Assembly: GCA_022419385.1 (NCBI GenBank)
Contig: JAJUBI010000005.1
Coordinates: 3,906,001-3,970,000, forward strand
Source: Paraconiothyrium sp. Pb-2020
Taxonomy: Eukaryota; Ascomycota; Dothideomycetes; Pleosporales; Didymosphaeriaceae
Reading direction: 5' to 3'
DNA: 64,000 bases
The translations under genes and the position numbers were made by a program. The notes beneath the pieces are model-generated. The model worked only from the letters and a program-made list of their open reading frames with translations, did not search any database and had not been told where the DNA came from. This document shows, piece by piece, positions 45,787-57,164 of the stretch (position 1 is the first letter of the stretch; each line of letters begins with the position of its first letter).

Positions 45787-46560
45787 ATGGCAGCCACCCT
45801 CCTGGACGAACCGCCCGCCCCGTCGATAACCGCGAAGCGCATGCAGGGAAGCAGCTGTCTGAGCTGCGGGGCCGAAATGGACATGAGCGAAGCAGAGGAT
45901 GCGCAGAAGCGGATAAGAGATTTGGAGAGTCAGGTCGAGCTGTTGACGGAGAAGGCCACAGCTGCTGGTATGTTTGTGTATATGCGGTTATACGCTGGCG
46001 CACGACTAACACAGGGAACAGTGGACAAATGCGCGGACTACGAAGACCAACTACGCGGCTTCAAAGCACAGAATGGCCTCCTACGAACGGATACACAAGA
46101 CTCGCTACAGCCCCACCGAACCTCCAACGAAGAACCCCGCCCTACTACCGCGAATTCGGCCTCTGCGCGGCAGTCTCGCTTCTCCTTCCTGCGACGAGGC
46201 TCCCCGAATCCACCCATACCCTCAACCGTCTCGCACTCGCCAAGCCGCTCTACTGATACGGGGCTCTTAGAACAGCTAGAGAAGGAGCGTGCACTGCGCG
46301 CAAAAGCAGAGGAGAGGGCTCGCAAAGTGGACAGTGAAATCGAAGAGCTAAGCGTGACGCTATTCAGTCAGGCGAATGAGATGGTGGCGCAGGAGAGAAA
46401 GGCGCGGGCGAAACTGGAGGCCAGAGTTGAGCTCTTGGGGAAGAAAGACAAGGACAAGATGGCGAGGTTAGAGAGGTTGGAAAAGGCTGTTAGCAGGATT
46501 GATCGTGTCAAGGCGATGTTGGCGGCACCGGTACCGACAGCAGCGCAAAGAAAACACTGA
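45787..46560 (+). CDS. Sec2-domain protein (Rab GEF-like coiled coil)
   Basis: ATG 45787 begins MAATLLDEPPAPSITAK. A probable 54-bp intron at 45968-46021 (GTATGT, CGACTAAC, CAG) is in frame and stop-free; removing it gives 239 residues and joins EKATAAV to DKCADYEDQL. After a CxxC element (SCLSCGAEM) and a short coiled coil comes a Ser/Pro-rich linker. A long coiled coil follows (LLEQLEKERALRAKAEERAR; ELSVTLFSQANEMVAQERKA), which is the Sec2p/Rabin GEF motif with its conserved LFxxAN core. Sec2 activates the exocytic Rab Sec4 on secretory vesicles. The protein is much shorter than yeast Sec2, which is common in filamentous fungi. Confidence 0.8.
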   Translation: MAATLLDEPPAPSITAKRMQGSSCLSCGAEMDMSEAEDAQKRIRDLESQVELLTEKATAAGMFVYMRLYAGARLTQGTVDKCADYEDQLRGFKAQNGLLRTDTQDSLQPHRTSNEEPRPTTANSASARQSRFSFLRRGSPNPPIPSTVSHSPSRSTDTGLLEQLEKERALRAKAEERARKVDSEIEELSVTLFSQANEMVAQERKARAKLEARVELLGKKDKDKMARLERLEKAVSRIDRVKAMLAAPVPTAAQRKH

Positions 46561-47991
46561 AGAGGGTGGACGAGGCGCACTCGGAGGATCTCGACAGTCT
46601 ACACTCGGTTTGTGATTTCATTATCTCCATCTATGGCCATTGTTTCTCACGATACCCCGTTTCCTTGTATCGATGTTAGCGCTGCATTGGATTTTGGCGT
46701 TTTACTGTAGCATTGCATGGCGTTACATTGCCTTGATCTCAGACACGATCGGACGCAAGCTACTGCTACACTACCTTGTAATTGAACTGAGCTATTACTC
46801 TTTCCCTTATCGGTCACACTGTCACACTGGACTACCCATGGTTCGACTTGCCTCTCTCTGTTCTTTCGCCCGCTATTGTATAGTTCTCTTTGACGGCGTT
46901 CCACCTGACCACAGCTGCGCCACTAGGGCTTCGTGTCTATGGGATCTGCATATGCGTGTGAACTTGGCTTGGTTCTCGGGATGCTATTGGCGAAATATCT
47001 GGCATTCTGGCACTGGCGCTTGGAGACGGCGAATGGTTGTCGCCATGCCATGCAGATGAGCGGTCCCAGAAACAATGGACACCAGCATGGATGGAGTCAT
47101 TTATGATGCATAATGCTCCGCATGCTTACTCACTTCGGCGTGCACCTGAAGGCATCTGGCTGACAGAAGCACAAAGCCACTCCACAGCGCAAGCTACCAT
47201 AGTACAGGCGGGGCGGCGCGCTCTGCCGATCAAGCAGGCTCCGTCCGGCAGATTGAAACGCGTGCGGGCGAGGTGTTCTGCTTGGCGTTCCACAGAGGTG
47301 TAGCAGCTCGCTTCTGTTTCATGAGGCGTTCGCAGCACCAGCACACGGGCGTCTCTGAGCACTGGTAGCACGCTTGCAGGTCTTAGAGGGCTCGCATCAG
47401 TGCCTATTCTCCGAGCCCCTTTATCACGGGCTTCATGGATGCGGGCACGCGGACTAGCGCGCGAGGCAGCCAAGGTCGGCAGTGTTTCACATTGGCAAGG
47501 GGCCAGCCGTCTGGAAAGGTGCCCAAAATAATTCCCACTCCACGCTGAAGGACAACGTCCGCATCAGCACCGCCAGCCCACGCCCTCGCCGTCCTCCAGC
47601 ATCGCCGCGCTGCGCATCGTTCTTCAAGAGGCCCCCGGGCTCTTGTACGCTTGCGCACCCACCGCGCGCTTTTCCGTCGTCGCGCCGCCTGCTATTGGCT
47701 GCTGCTGTCGAAACGACCCCCGACCACCGCACTCCGCCAACTTCTCCGCCGCCAGTCTCGCCTGCCTCCGCAATTGCATGTACATGTCCACGCCCGATTG
47801 CATGCCTTTTCGACCGCCGCTGGACGACGTCCATTCCTTTACACACGCCCCATTCTTCTTTTGACCCTGTTACGGGCTCAACGCTGCGCTGAAGCGCCCC
47901 TCGCATCCACCGCGCCGCAGCTGGCTTGGCAACATTGTGACGTCCGAGATACACACGTAGACGCAGCCGAGCGCGGGGGGTATGAGCGAGC
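46561..47991. other. Intergenic, nothing recognised
   Basis: About 1.4 kb upstream of the Bud14-like gene. The CT-rich 47600-47900 stretch yields long non-coding frames on both strands. Confidence 0.45.
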
Positions 47992-50900
47992 ATGACGCGC
48001 CCTCAAATCGTCAGAGCTGGTACGCCCGAATGCATGCATCGGGGAGAATTGCACTGATTGACTGTGGCAGATACGCTGGACCTCCAGGATAAGACATCCC
48101 CGACCGCCCAGGACCACACCCATCAACCCAGTCACCCTGCACCGCTCGGAATCGGTCCTGCTGCACCGCACCAGGAAGCATCGCTGCGCCGCGTCGAGAA
48201 CGAGCGCTCCGACGAAGAGGCGCGCCTGCAAAATGGCGAACACAACGATACGAACGGACGTCATGACCCCGCGTCCGACGACGAGAGCACGGTAGCGGTC
48301 AACGGCAACGCGGGCGACAACGCTGCCGTCAGGCTCAATGGTGGTATGAGCGGCGAGGGTGATGACGCAGACATGCAAGACGCCGATGTCGAGGAGGACC
48401 TGGACGACATGGACAGAATTTCGAGCTCGCCCTCGATTTCCGATGGTGGGTTACCTTTTCATTCTACTACATGGCCGGAGCCTGGCTCGTCTCCAAGTCG
48501 AAGCTCTTCGCCAATCGCATCGCCGCCGTCTTCGGCAGGTTGCGATTCCTCCTCTCCATTCACAGAAACCCCCATCCATTTTCCTTTACCGATGGCTACC
48601 GCTCGAAGACCGCTCCGAGTCCCAGCTGGCAGCGCAAGATCAGTCACGCATTCTTCTTATCGACTATTTCCTACTGCTCAGTCAATCTCTTCTCAAAATA
48701 GCCATACGGTACAGTCAGCGGATCATCATCATGGTGAGTATGCCGGTCCACGAGCCAGAAGCGACCAAGAAGATACCAAAACCGGAACCGGAGAAGATAT
48801 CAAGATGAGTCCAGACACGGCACATCTTACGCAAGTTGAGCATCGATTACAGAATATGCGCCTGGATTCTCTGTGTTCCTTATTGGTTGAATCGGACGAC
48901 GATGCGGTAAATTGTATGCTGCAACCTGTGCCTAGCCCTGCATGCAACACACTCGAAGACCCGTTCTACGAACCTAAGAGGAGCAGCAACGAATTACCTA
49001 AGAGGATAAGCAGCTTACCACGGGCGTTGTTAGAGGAGGAAGCACACCGAGGCGACCAAAACGGTAATCCCCCACTAATAACTAGTGATGATGAGGATGA
49101 TTCCTGGACAGATGACAGCGATGCCGACAGCTGGGACGCAAACCTGGATAATGATGATGATACCAATGACGTTTCATTTACCTTTTCTGATGACCCCCGC
49201 TTTGTGGATTCCGGATGGGGTGGAGAGTGCTTACGTGAAGTAGAGGACATCGATTTCGAGTTCGTATATTCGTTGCATACTTTTGTCGCAACGGTCGAAG
49301 GCCAAGCAAATGCTACCAAAGGTGACACTATGGTACTGCTTGATGACAGCAACAGCTACTGGGTGCGTTGATTTTGCTTACCCACATTGAGTTTGCTAAT
49401 GATTGTAGTGGCTTGTTCGCGTTGTGAAGGATAATAGCATTGGATACCTACCGGCTGAGCATATCGAGACCCCTACCGAACGACTCGCTCGGTTGAACAA
49501 GCACCGGAACATTGATCTTTCTGCGACTATGCTTGGTGATACAGCCGAGAAGACTAAGAATCCTTTGAAAAAGGCTATGCGAAGGCGCAACGCTAAGACA
49601 GTGCAATTTGCGCAGCCGCAGTATTTCGAACCGTCAGACTATGATTATTCTTCTGACGAAGATGACGGCGACGATCTGTTTGGTGGTGCAGATCCGACTC
49701 AGGCAGACGCACAACAGCAACAGCAGCAGCAGCAAGCAACAGCCGACAAGTCCGAGTCGGAGCAGGATGAGAACCTCAAGGTTCAGCCCTTAAAGGTGAA
49801 CGGCTCTAAGAAAGATCCTCAGGGCAAATCGGATGCTGAGACGGGTGATCCCGCGGATGAAGCTGGGAAAGGTAGTGGCGAGAAGCAGAGAAACAGCGAC
49901 GAAATCTTTGACAAACCTATGGATCCAAAAGTATCTCGAAACGGGACAATGCGCAACACAGACTCCTTCTTCAAGGACGAAAACACAGAAACGCGGAAAA
50001 TTACCCTTACACCAAACTTGCTCCGGGATGACTCAAGCACATCCACCACTGGCTCTAGAGAGCGTGGTCCTAGTCTCGAGAGCCTAGAAAAGAATGGTTT
50101 CGCGGACAAAGTCAAGGATGATAAGAAGAAAAAGGAGAAGAAACCTGGAATGCTTAGTGGGCTTTTCAAGCGCAAAGACAAGAAGGGCAAGGGTGTCGGT
50201 ATGGATTCCATTGATAGCGATGCAGAGCCATCTTCGAAGCAGTCGGAGGAATATGGCCGCGAGTCACCGCAATCAAAACCGTCGGACGACTTATCTGCGG
50301 AACGTGCGTCCTCTGAACAAAGTGCTGCTCCATCGAGGCAGTCGAGCAAGGGCAAGTTGCAGAAACCACAGCGTGGTAGGGAGGAGTCGCCGTCAAAAGT
50401 GAAGGGTATACTTAAGGTTGATACTCCTGAGCCTCTAGCAGTGCAGTCAGCGACCGCACAGGAGCCCGTCGTCGATCAACTGGCTACGCAAACAACTTCC
50501 ACTATGCGTTTGGTACCCTCAGAAGAACCCACTGTCGAAGAGCGCGCACTTTCGCCTGAGAAACCCTCAGCGCTAAATACCGCAGCCGCGAGACTCAATC
50601 CTCTCAACATCGTGAAAACCTCACAAAACGGAGAGCCGAAGCCTGAGAAGGTCAAGAAGGCTAAGCAGCGCGTACAGCTAGACGACTTCGATTCTGATGA
50701 TGAGAAAGACCCGTTTGCAGACCCGGCAATGCAAGCGCAGTCCGCCCAACACATCGAGTCGGAGCCAACCGGAAGACTTTCCGAATCTCCCGTGCATGTG
50801 TCGGCAGCCGACGCTCAGCCGCCAGCGAAAGACAACACCCACGAGAAAGATCAAGAATCCGACTCCCAGCATCCTCCGGGTCTCACAGGCGACACCTCAA

Positions 50901-51370
50901 GTCAGGACACGAGCTCACCCATATCAACACCTACTCCCGACGACAGTCCTTCTACAACGCAGCCAAGCAAACCGACCATCTCCACTGCTCAAGCAGCAAT
51001 GTCGCCAGATCCCGCCGAGCCCACGTCCGCTTCGTCGATACCACCGCCCTCGCGACCAGCGCCAGTTCCAGAGAAGGCAATGGACGTTTCGCCACCAACC
51101 TCGTCCGAGAGCACAACTTTACCTGCATGGTCAGACCACTCGCTGCGTACATACCTCGATGATGGGAGCGATATCAGGGACATGCTACTGGTCATCAATG
51201 ACACCACAGGTGTCGTTCCCGTCGGTCCTGAACACCCCATCATGTCGCAGCTATTCGTCGAAGAAACCAAGACCGTGACTGGTTTGAGTACCCAGCTTGA
51301 CTCGCTTTTGAACGGACTGCTGGAAAAACGTTCAAAGAGGTCAGGATCGAGTCCGATTGCCGGACGGTAG
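47992..51370 (+). CDS. BUD14: Bud14-like SH3 polarity protein
   Basis: Exons 47992-48019, 48071-49362 and 49409-51370 give 1093 residues. The first exon (MTRPQIVRA) is chosen because it is the only upstream ATG in the right phase. An SH3 domain spans the second intron: DIDFEFVYSLHTFVATVEGQ, DDSNSYWWLVRVV, IGYLPAEHIETPTERLARLN. This strongly resembles Bud14/Boi-type SH3 domains. Acidic runs, a polyglutamine tract (from a CAG run near 49715-49737) and lysine-rich segments (KDDKKKKEKKPGMLSGLFKR) fill the rest, and an ordered C-terminal block (LRTYLDDGSDIRDMLLVIND) ends the protein. Bud14 regulates formins and, with Kel proteins and Glc7, polarised growth. In hyphae a tip-growth role is expected but inferred. 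Confidence 0.88.
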
Positions 51371-52486
51371 CACGACACTGCATGATTTTGTAATGCATAC
51401 TGGAGTGCTGTTGTGACGCTTTAATGTACGATGACGCTTTGCGGAAGTATACCCCTTTCTATTCGAGAAGATCATGTTGGGTTTGGGATGGGCTTTAACA
51501 TGGACCGGCGCTTTGGCGTTCTTCCCTTTCATACACAATGGCGCTCTTTGTCGGAGTCTGGTCTTTTGTATCTTTCTCATCTTTCGTATTCTTCTGTTCG
51601 AGAATTTTACCCACTACACATGAGCATTTTTGCATCTGCGATGTTTCTTCTTCCCCTTTCCTCATTTCGCATCTTTCTTCCATTGTGTTGGCTACGTGCT
51701 TTCGCGGATGGCGGTTGATTTTAGCTTCTTTACTCTCCTTAATTACGGTCGTCTTGCAATGCATCCCACAGCGGTACGCGGCGCGCTACGCTTCTTCATT
51801 CTTTGCGGTTTTTATATTGGTCTTGGTGGTATGGAGTTGCGATGTATACATACATAGCATCCTGAGTAGCATTTGTGTGAGATCGGGAACAGGAGAGGTG
51901 TACATAGCGAAATCGGGTGTGTGTGTGAGTGATTGTGTGCTGTGCCTTGGAAAAGTATTAACGTCCTGATGCGTTTTCATCTGATAGACGATGAGTCCAT
52001 GCATTCATTTGATAGGAACGAGAAGAACATCATTTGATTGTTTGGTGTATATCTGATGATCGTGTGGATTGGACATTCAAAGACTAGAATTGGTCATCCG
52101 CGTGTCTAATCCTAGCTAGGCACGCTAGGGTGAAGGGACGGAAGTCCGTGCACCTGTTGATGAACTTTTAGCATCTCACTCTGTTGCATCCCCTTCGTTC
52201 TGTTATCATGCCTACCATCTTGTCAGTCAATTCAGAATACTCCGTGCAGAAATCAAGGGCCTGGAATTCTATGAGCGCCACAATATCTAGGCCTTCTGCT
52301 CTGGGCGGCCGCTAGGCTCTTCGATTGGCCAGCACATCAAAGTCTCCGTGCTGTTTGCTCATGCTTCAATATATTTTACCGATCGATTCTGTGCAAGCCC
52401 CATGGGGGCTTGAACCCTCGACCATTCTTTTCAAAAACTTTTAGACGCGTCAGTCTCGTGGAACAGCCATTTTTCAGCGGTCCGCC
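51371..52486. other. Intergenic, possible tRNA-like fragment
   Basis: The minus strand at about 52395-52425 reads GGTCGAGGGTTCAAGCCCCC, a B-box/T-loop-like string, but no 5' tRNA half can be paired. Otherwise 3' UTR-like sequence. Confidence 0.35.
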
Positions 52487-54031
52487 ATGAGCGTGCTGCA
52501 CCAATCCCATCTGCACGGGGAGCGTCTCCTCATTGATCCCTGGGCTCATGGCACCGGAATCATGAGAGCCGTTCTTGCCCGCTTCAACTGGTCCGCCTCG
52601 GATCTCGACATCACCCACGTAGGCTCCCTCATTGCTATTATTGGTGCTGCTCCTGCAGGCTGGAGGCTGCTACGCAGTGCCTGGCACGAAACTTATGGCT
52701 GGATCCGACAGTTTTTCCTTGCTTCTGTTACAGTTCCGGGAGGTGATCCAGTCAACAAAAATTGTGTGAAATGGCTTGCCTCCAACAGACCGCGGCACCA
52801 TCGTGCATTTACCGGCCGTACAGAGATTGGTCGCGGGGATGCGACCGACCGAGCAGCCTCGCTCAAGAAAACGCGAAGAGTAGTTCAGTACGCGCCCCAC
52901 TGGGATTCAAGGTGGTTCTGGTTCAACGGAAGGCTCTTCGTGGCAACGCGGGACAACTTCAGCAGTTCAGCTATGTCAGATCCGGCGTACGACGGCGTCG
53001 GCGGCGAGGAATTAACCATCAGCTGCTTCGGGTGGTCCATCGAGCCTGTGCAAACGTTCATCGAGGTAGCCCGTGAGTGGGCTGACCGTCAAACGCAGTA
53101 CTTCGTGATTCTCTACGGTCGTGATCGCTATGGCATGTCCTGGCAGCCAAAGACGCGCAAGCCCATTCGACTACTGGACACGGTGCACTTTGACGACTCC
53201 GTCAAGCAAGAACTATTAGATGACGTTAGGAACTACCTTGATCCGCGGACACAGCGCCGGTATCAGAGCCGCAGCATGCCCTATCGAAGAGGATACTTGT
53301 TCTACGGCCCGCCTGGAACAGGCAAGTCATCTTTATCGACAGCCCTAGCTGGCGAATTCGGTCTTGATCTCTACGAGGTGAAGGTACCCAGCATCGCCTC
53401 AGACTCTGATATAGAGCAGATGTTTCAGGAGATTCCACCGCAGTGCATTGTTCTCCTAGAGGACATCGACGCCGTCTGGATCGAGCGCACATCACGATCT
53501 CACTCCCCTGACCGGAGAAGTGAACGAAGCAGCGGAAGCGATAGGGATAACACCAGGTCGAATTGCACATTGTCGGGCCTGTTGAATGTGCTGGACGGAG
53601 TTGGCTCGCAAGAAGGCCGTATCGTGATCATGACGACCAACAAGCCCGAACTGCTTGACCCTGCGCTTGTCCGACCCGGACGTGTAGACATGAAGGTCTT
53701 CCTTGGAAACATCACTCCTGCCTCAGCCGAACAGATGTTTGTGCGCATGTTCTCACCCGACGAGTTAGCGGGCAGCGACAACGCGAACTCAGGTACGCAG
53801 CGCGGCGTCGTTGTTGATGTGGACGAGGTCAGAAGTCTTGCGCGCGACTTTGCGAAGGCAATCCCCGATAATTCGTTTACGCCGTCTCAGTTACAGGGAT
53901 TTTTCCAACTATATCTAGACAGCGCCCACGCAGCGGCCGAGGGGATTGCCTCTTGGGTAGAAAAAGAGGTGGCGCGACAAGTCGAGGGAGGCTTCGAGTT
54001 CCTCGAGAATGGCATCGTGAAGAGATTGTAA
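52487..54031 (+). CDS. BCS1-like AAA ATPase
   Basis: Single exon, 514 residues. A membrane segment (about 44-62, HVGSLIAIIGAAPAGWRLL) is followed by the BCS1 N-terminal domain (ending near MSWQPKTRKPIRLLDTV). The AAA module has Walker A GPPGTGKS (about 274-281), Walker B CIVLLEDIDAV, sensor TTNKPELLDPALVRPGRVD and a C-terminal helical domain. A Ser/Arg-rich insertion (SRSHSPDRRSERSSGSD) sits between Walker B and the second region of homology. True Bcs1 exports the Rieske protein in the mitochondrial inner membrane. Filamentous fungi carry many divergent paralogues of unknown role, and the large insertion suggests this is one. All core residues are present. Confidence 0.9.
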   Translation: MSVLHQSHLHGERLLIDPWAHGTGIMRAVLARFNWSASDLDITHVGSLIAIIGAAPAGWRLLRSAWHETYGWIRQFFLASVTVPGGDPVNKNCVKWLASNRPRHHRAFTGRTEIGRGDATDRAASLKKTRRVVQYAPHWDSRWFWFNGRLFVATRDNFSSSAMSDPAYDGVGGEELTISCFGWSIEPVQTFIEVAREWADRQTQYFVILYGRDRYGMSWQPKTRKPIRLLDTVHFDDSVKQELLDDVRNYLDPRTQRRYQSRSMPYRRGYLFYGPPGTGKSSLSTALAGEFGLDLYEVKVPSIASDSDIEQMFQEIPPQCIVLLEDIDAVWIERTSRSHSPDRRSERSSGSDRDNTRSNCTLSGLLNVLDGVGSQEGRIVIMTTNKPELLDPALVRPGRVDMKVFLGNITPASAEQMFVRMFSPDELAGSDNANSGTQRGVVVDVDEVRSLARDFAKAIPDNSFTPSQLQGFFQLYLDSAHAAAEGIASWVEKEVARQVEGGFEFLENGIVKRL

Positions 54032-54665
54032 ACCAATGTAGACTACGGAAGAGCATCGGAGCATCTTGCGACGGTCATTGTCCTAGGTTGTTGCTTCTTG
54101 TAAGCTGTATGTGTACTAGGTAGGCGTATGGTGTTTAGCATTTCTACGGGTTCGGGCTTTTCTTTCTCATGCATTGTAACACTTGTTCATGTATATCTGG
54201 AGTAGCATCATCCTCGATACAACACTTTGTACATTTCCTCTTACCTGAATCAACATTTCTGCATGATCCATGCTAGATCACTGCTACAGGATGACATTCA
54301 GGCGAAAATGGGCGCCTCCGTTTCGCACATGAACACACCAACGATGACTGCATGAAGTTCAAACTTGCGTTGCAGAGAAAAAGTCTATTTGGTATCTCGT
54401 GTCCCATCGTCATAATGCATGGCAATCGATATATACGAGCGTGTAGCTTATTATCTACAAGTACAAATGAGCGTACAAGGCTGGTTGAAAATGCTGTGGA
54501 GAAAACTATGCAGAAGAAAAGGACTCGTGGTTGCCCTTTCTAAGAAAAGGGTCGGTTTGTAGCTCAGTGGACATACATTCCGACGTGCGCTACCACGCCG
54601 TGCATCTGGGAGTACAGCCTGGAGCTGCTTTCTTGTCAATGCATCGCCTGTACAGAAGTCAAGAT
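54032..54665. other. Convergent intergenic region
   Basis: 3' flanks of the BCS1-like and tannase genes; nothing else seen. Confidence 0.4.
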
Positions 54666-56505
54666 CTAGTACACGGGCAGCTTGAATGCATCGAACGTGT
54701 ATGTCCAACTGTCGATCGAAGCCTCGTCGTTCTCGCACTCGAAGTCCGTGCTGTTACCGGACCACTTCGGCCTCTGAGGCCACTGGCACAGTTGCTGCAC
54801 CTCGCCCGAGTAGTCACCCGCGGATACGGTGGCGTTCAGGCGGCTGGGCTTGATGCCGTTCTCCACCCAGTCGATGATGATCGCCATGTTGTCTTGGGGA
54901 GCTGGGCCGTTTGGCTGGAGGGAGTTGCTGCCACAGTGGGCATATCTGTAAGGGTTAGCTTGGCTTGATTATAGTTAATGGAGGGTCGGAAACCTACCCA
55001 GGGATAAGGTAAAATTGATACCAGTCGGCCATAGCCTCTTGAGCCTCCTCGTCGGTGGCGTTGGGATACATGATCGAGCGAACGGACTGCCAGTAGTGCA
55101 CTGAGGAGCCAGAGGGGACACTGGGGTCAGATTCGCCATGGTAGTGAAGCAACTTTCCACCGGTAGACTGGAAGGGCGTAAGGTCCGGGAGGGTAGTTTG
55201 AAGACTGTCCAAATAGCGGATCATGCCAGTGTTCATCCAGTCAACAAGCGTGTCGTACGTGACACCTTCAAGATCCGAAAGATTGTCTAGATCGAGGAGC
55301 TGCACAAATTTGGTCACGTATTCGCCGCCCGTAGAGGGAATGCTGAGTGCCCAAGAGTTGGTGTCGTTGTCCCATGTGGTATCTGCGTCGCCGAGGTCGG
55401 AACCAATCTGCCATCCAATGTAAGCGCGCTCGCCCTGGGAGTTGAAGAGTCCGTCGTAGACACCCTGGGCGACGGCCACATCCTCTGCTGTGACAGTGCC
55501 GTTCTGGGCTGGCTGATAGGATGACGAGCTACCAGCCGGGCTTGCTTGGCGCTTGCTGAAGCCGAAACCAAGCGAAGTGCTTGTTTGTGCTGCGCAGTAG
55601 TACGATTCCCCGATGATGGAGCTTAGATTGAAGTTGAGCATACACAGATCTGTACGAGAGATAACACCATCCGTGCGTCCGTCAAGCGAGTCGCAGGCAT
55701 CAATGGTAGCGTTGACGATCTTCTTCAAGGCACAAGGAGGTGGATAGTAGTCTAGAGTATGCTCGATCGTGGCGGGAAGCACGTGAGTGACTTGTTGCTG
55801 CGCGAAGCGGAAAGCGGGAGCTCCAGCAACTACACCATCGTATTCTTCTCCCCAGCGTTGAACCTGACTCATTGCCTCTCGGCCACCATCTGAGCAGCCC
55901 TCGAAGTACGTGTAGAGTTTCGTAGCATTGCTAGACCCATAGAAAGCCTGAGAAAGAGGTTTTCCGATCTTGGTCAGCTCTCCAAGAGCGACGTAGGCGA
56001 AAGCGTAAGTAGCATCCCAGTTTATCGATCCATTGCCATACAGGACCTTCGTGTCGTAGGCGTTATTGAAAGCATCGTATCCGGCCGAGGTAGCGCCAGA
56101 TGCAGCTCCATAGGAAAGGCCACCTGTAGCGGAGCTGGAAAGGGAGAATCCTCCTCCACCGGCCAGGTAGAAGCGGTTCTTGAAGTCTGACGGCTGAGGA
56201 AGAGCGAAGATTACCGGGATAGTGTCGTTCTTGCCGGTATGAGTGTAAGACACGGTCACGTTGCAGTAAGAGTAAGTGGCACTGCTAGTCGACCCTCCCT
56301 CTTGTCTCTTTATCATTCCTCCTCCGGTCGACGCATTGTACACAGCGGCCGCGGTGATAGTATCAGGGAGCAGATTGATGCCAAGGATGTCCCCATCAGC
56401 AGGAAGGGCTGATTGCACGTTCTCCACTGTACAGACATCCTCGAGAGTAGCGGCGGTAGCGGCCGTGGCCAGAACTAGCGGCGTCGTGAGAAACGATTGA
56501 CGCAT
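54666..56505 (-). CDS. Secreted tannase/feruloyl esterase family protein
   Basis: Exons 54998-56505 and 54666-54945 give 595 residues. The ATG at 56505 starts a clear signal peptide (MRQSFLTTPLVLATAATAAT); an ATG 28 codons upstream would bury it. The alpha/beta hydrolase core has the nucleophile motif YFEGCSDGGREAM, an acid region HYHGESDPSVPSGSS and, just after the splice junction, the catalytic His in PGYAHCGSN. Paired cysteines and a calcium-loop-like DACDSLDGRTDGVI segment fit the tannase/FaeB family, which hydrolyses gallate or ferulate esters in plant material. The intron is 52 bp. A substrate cannot be told from sequence. It sits head-to-tail with a secreted peptidase. Confidence 0.9.
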
Positions 56506-57164
56506 GTCACAGACAATTAGTAGAGATAGGGGGCGAATGAAAAGCGAATGTAGGTGGGTGTGAAACGTTTCTCGACCCCGGCAAAACACATCTCTTGTAT
56601 GGAATCAATCACAGAGGCCGCGTGGATCGCCCTTGGACACAACCCAGATTTTCGTCACCAGGCGCATGCTGTGCCTGTCCTGCAAATACACATTGTACAA
56701 ACCTACTGGTTGCCAAGTCTTCTGCTCGAGGTTGATCCAGTGTTCAACGATAAAGTCTCGTACATCGGCCAGGTCGGCCACATTTTCGGGCGCCAGATCA
56801 AGGCCCGAAAGTAGTTCTGTACCTCAGCCACATTATTTTTATGGCATTTGGACTGTGGCGCTGTAGTACGAAGATCAAATTGGAGGTTCATGCCGCGTCA
56901 TGGTTGCTTGGGACAAGTGACGCGTCCAAAGACCTGATAGCAAACGGCCCGTTTCCGCTGGCCTCTAGCGCGAACAGTGGCAACACTAGCGACAAATATT
57001 GTCCGATCTGTTTGAGCCTCATCTTTAGCGCGACACAGCTCTAGATTTTGCAAGGGTCACCAAGTGGAAAATGCTCATATATTCCGACGGTCATTACTAG
57101 AAGCTTTTCGGATGGCCATTACGGCAAGCTACTCCGGTGGCCATCATTAGGCAGCCCAACCCCT
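56506..57164. other. Intergenic, nothing recognised
   Basis: Promoter of the tannase gene and 3' flank of the peptidase gene. Confidence 0.4.

Noticed and set aside
47487..47995. 168-codon minus-strand and 136-codon plus-strand frames upstream of the Bud14-like gene
   Set aside because: Low-complexity CT-rich promoter sequence; no domains or splice support.
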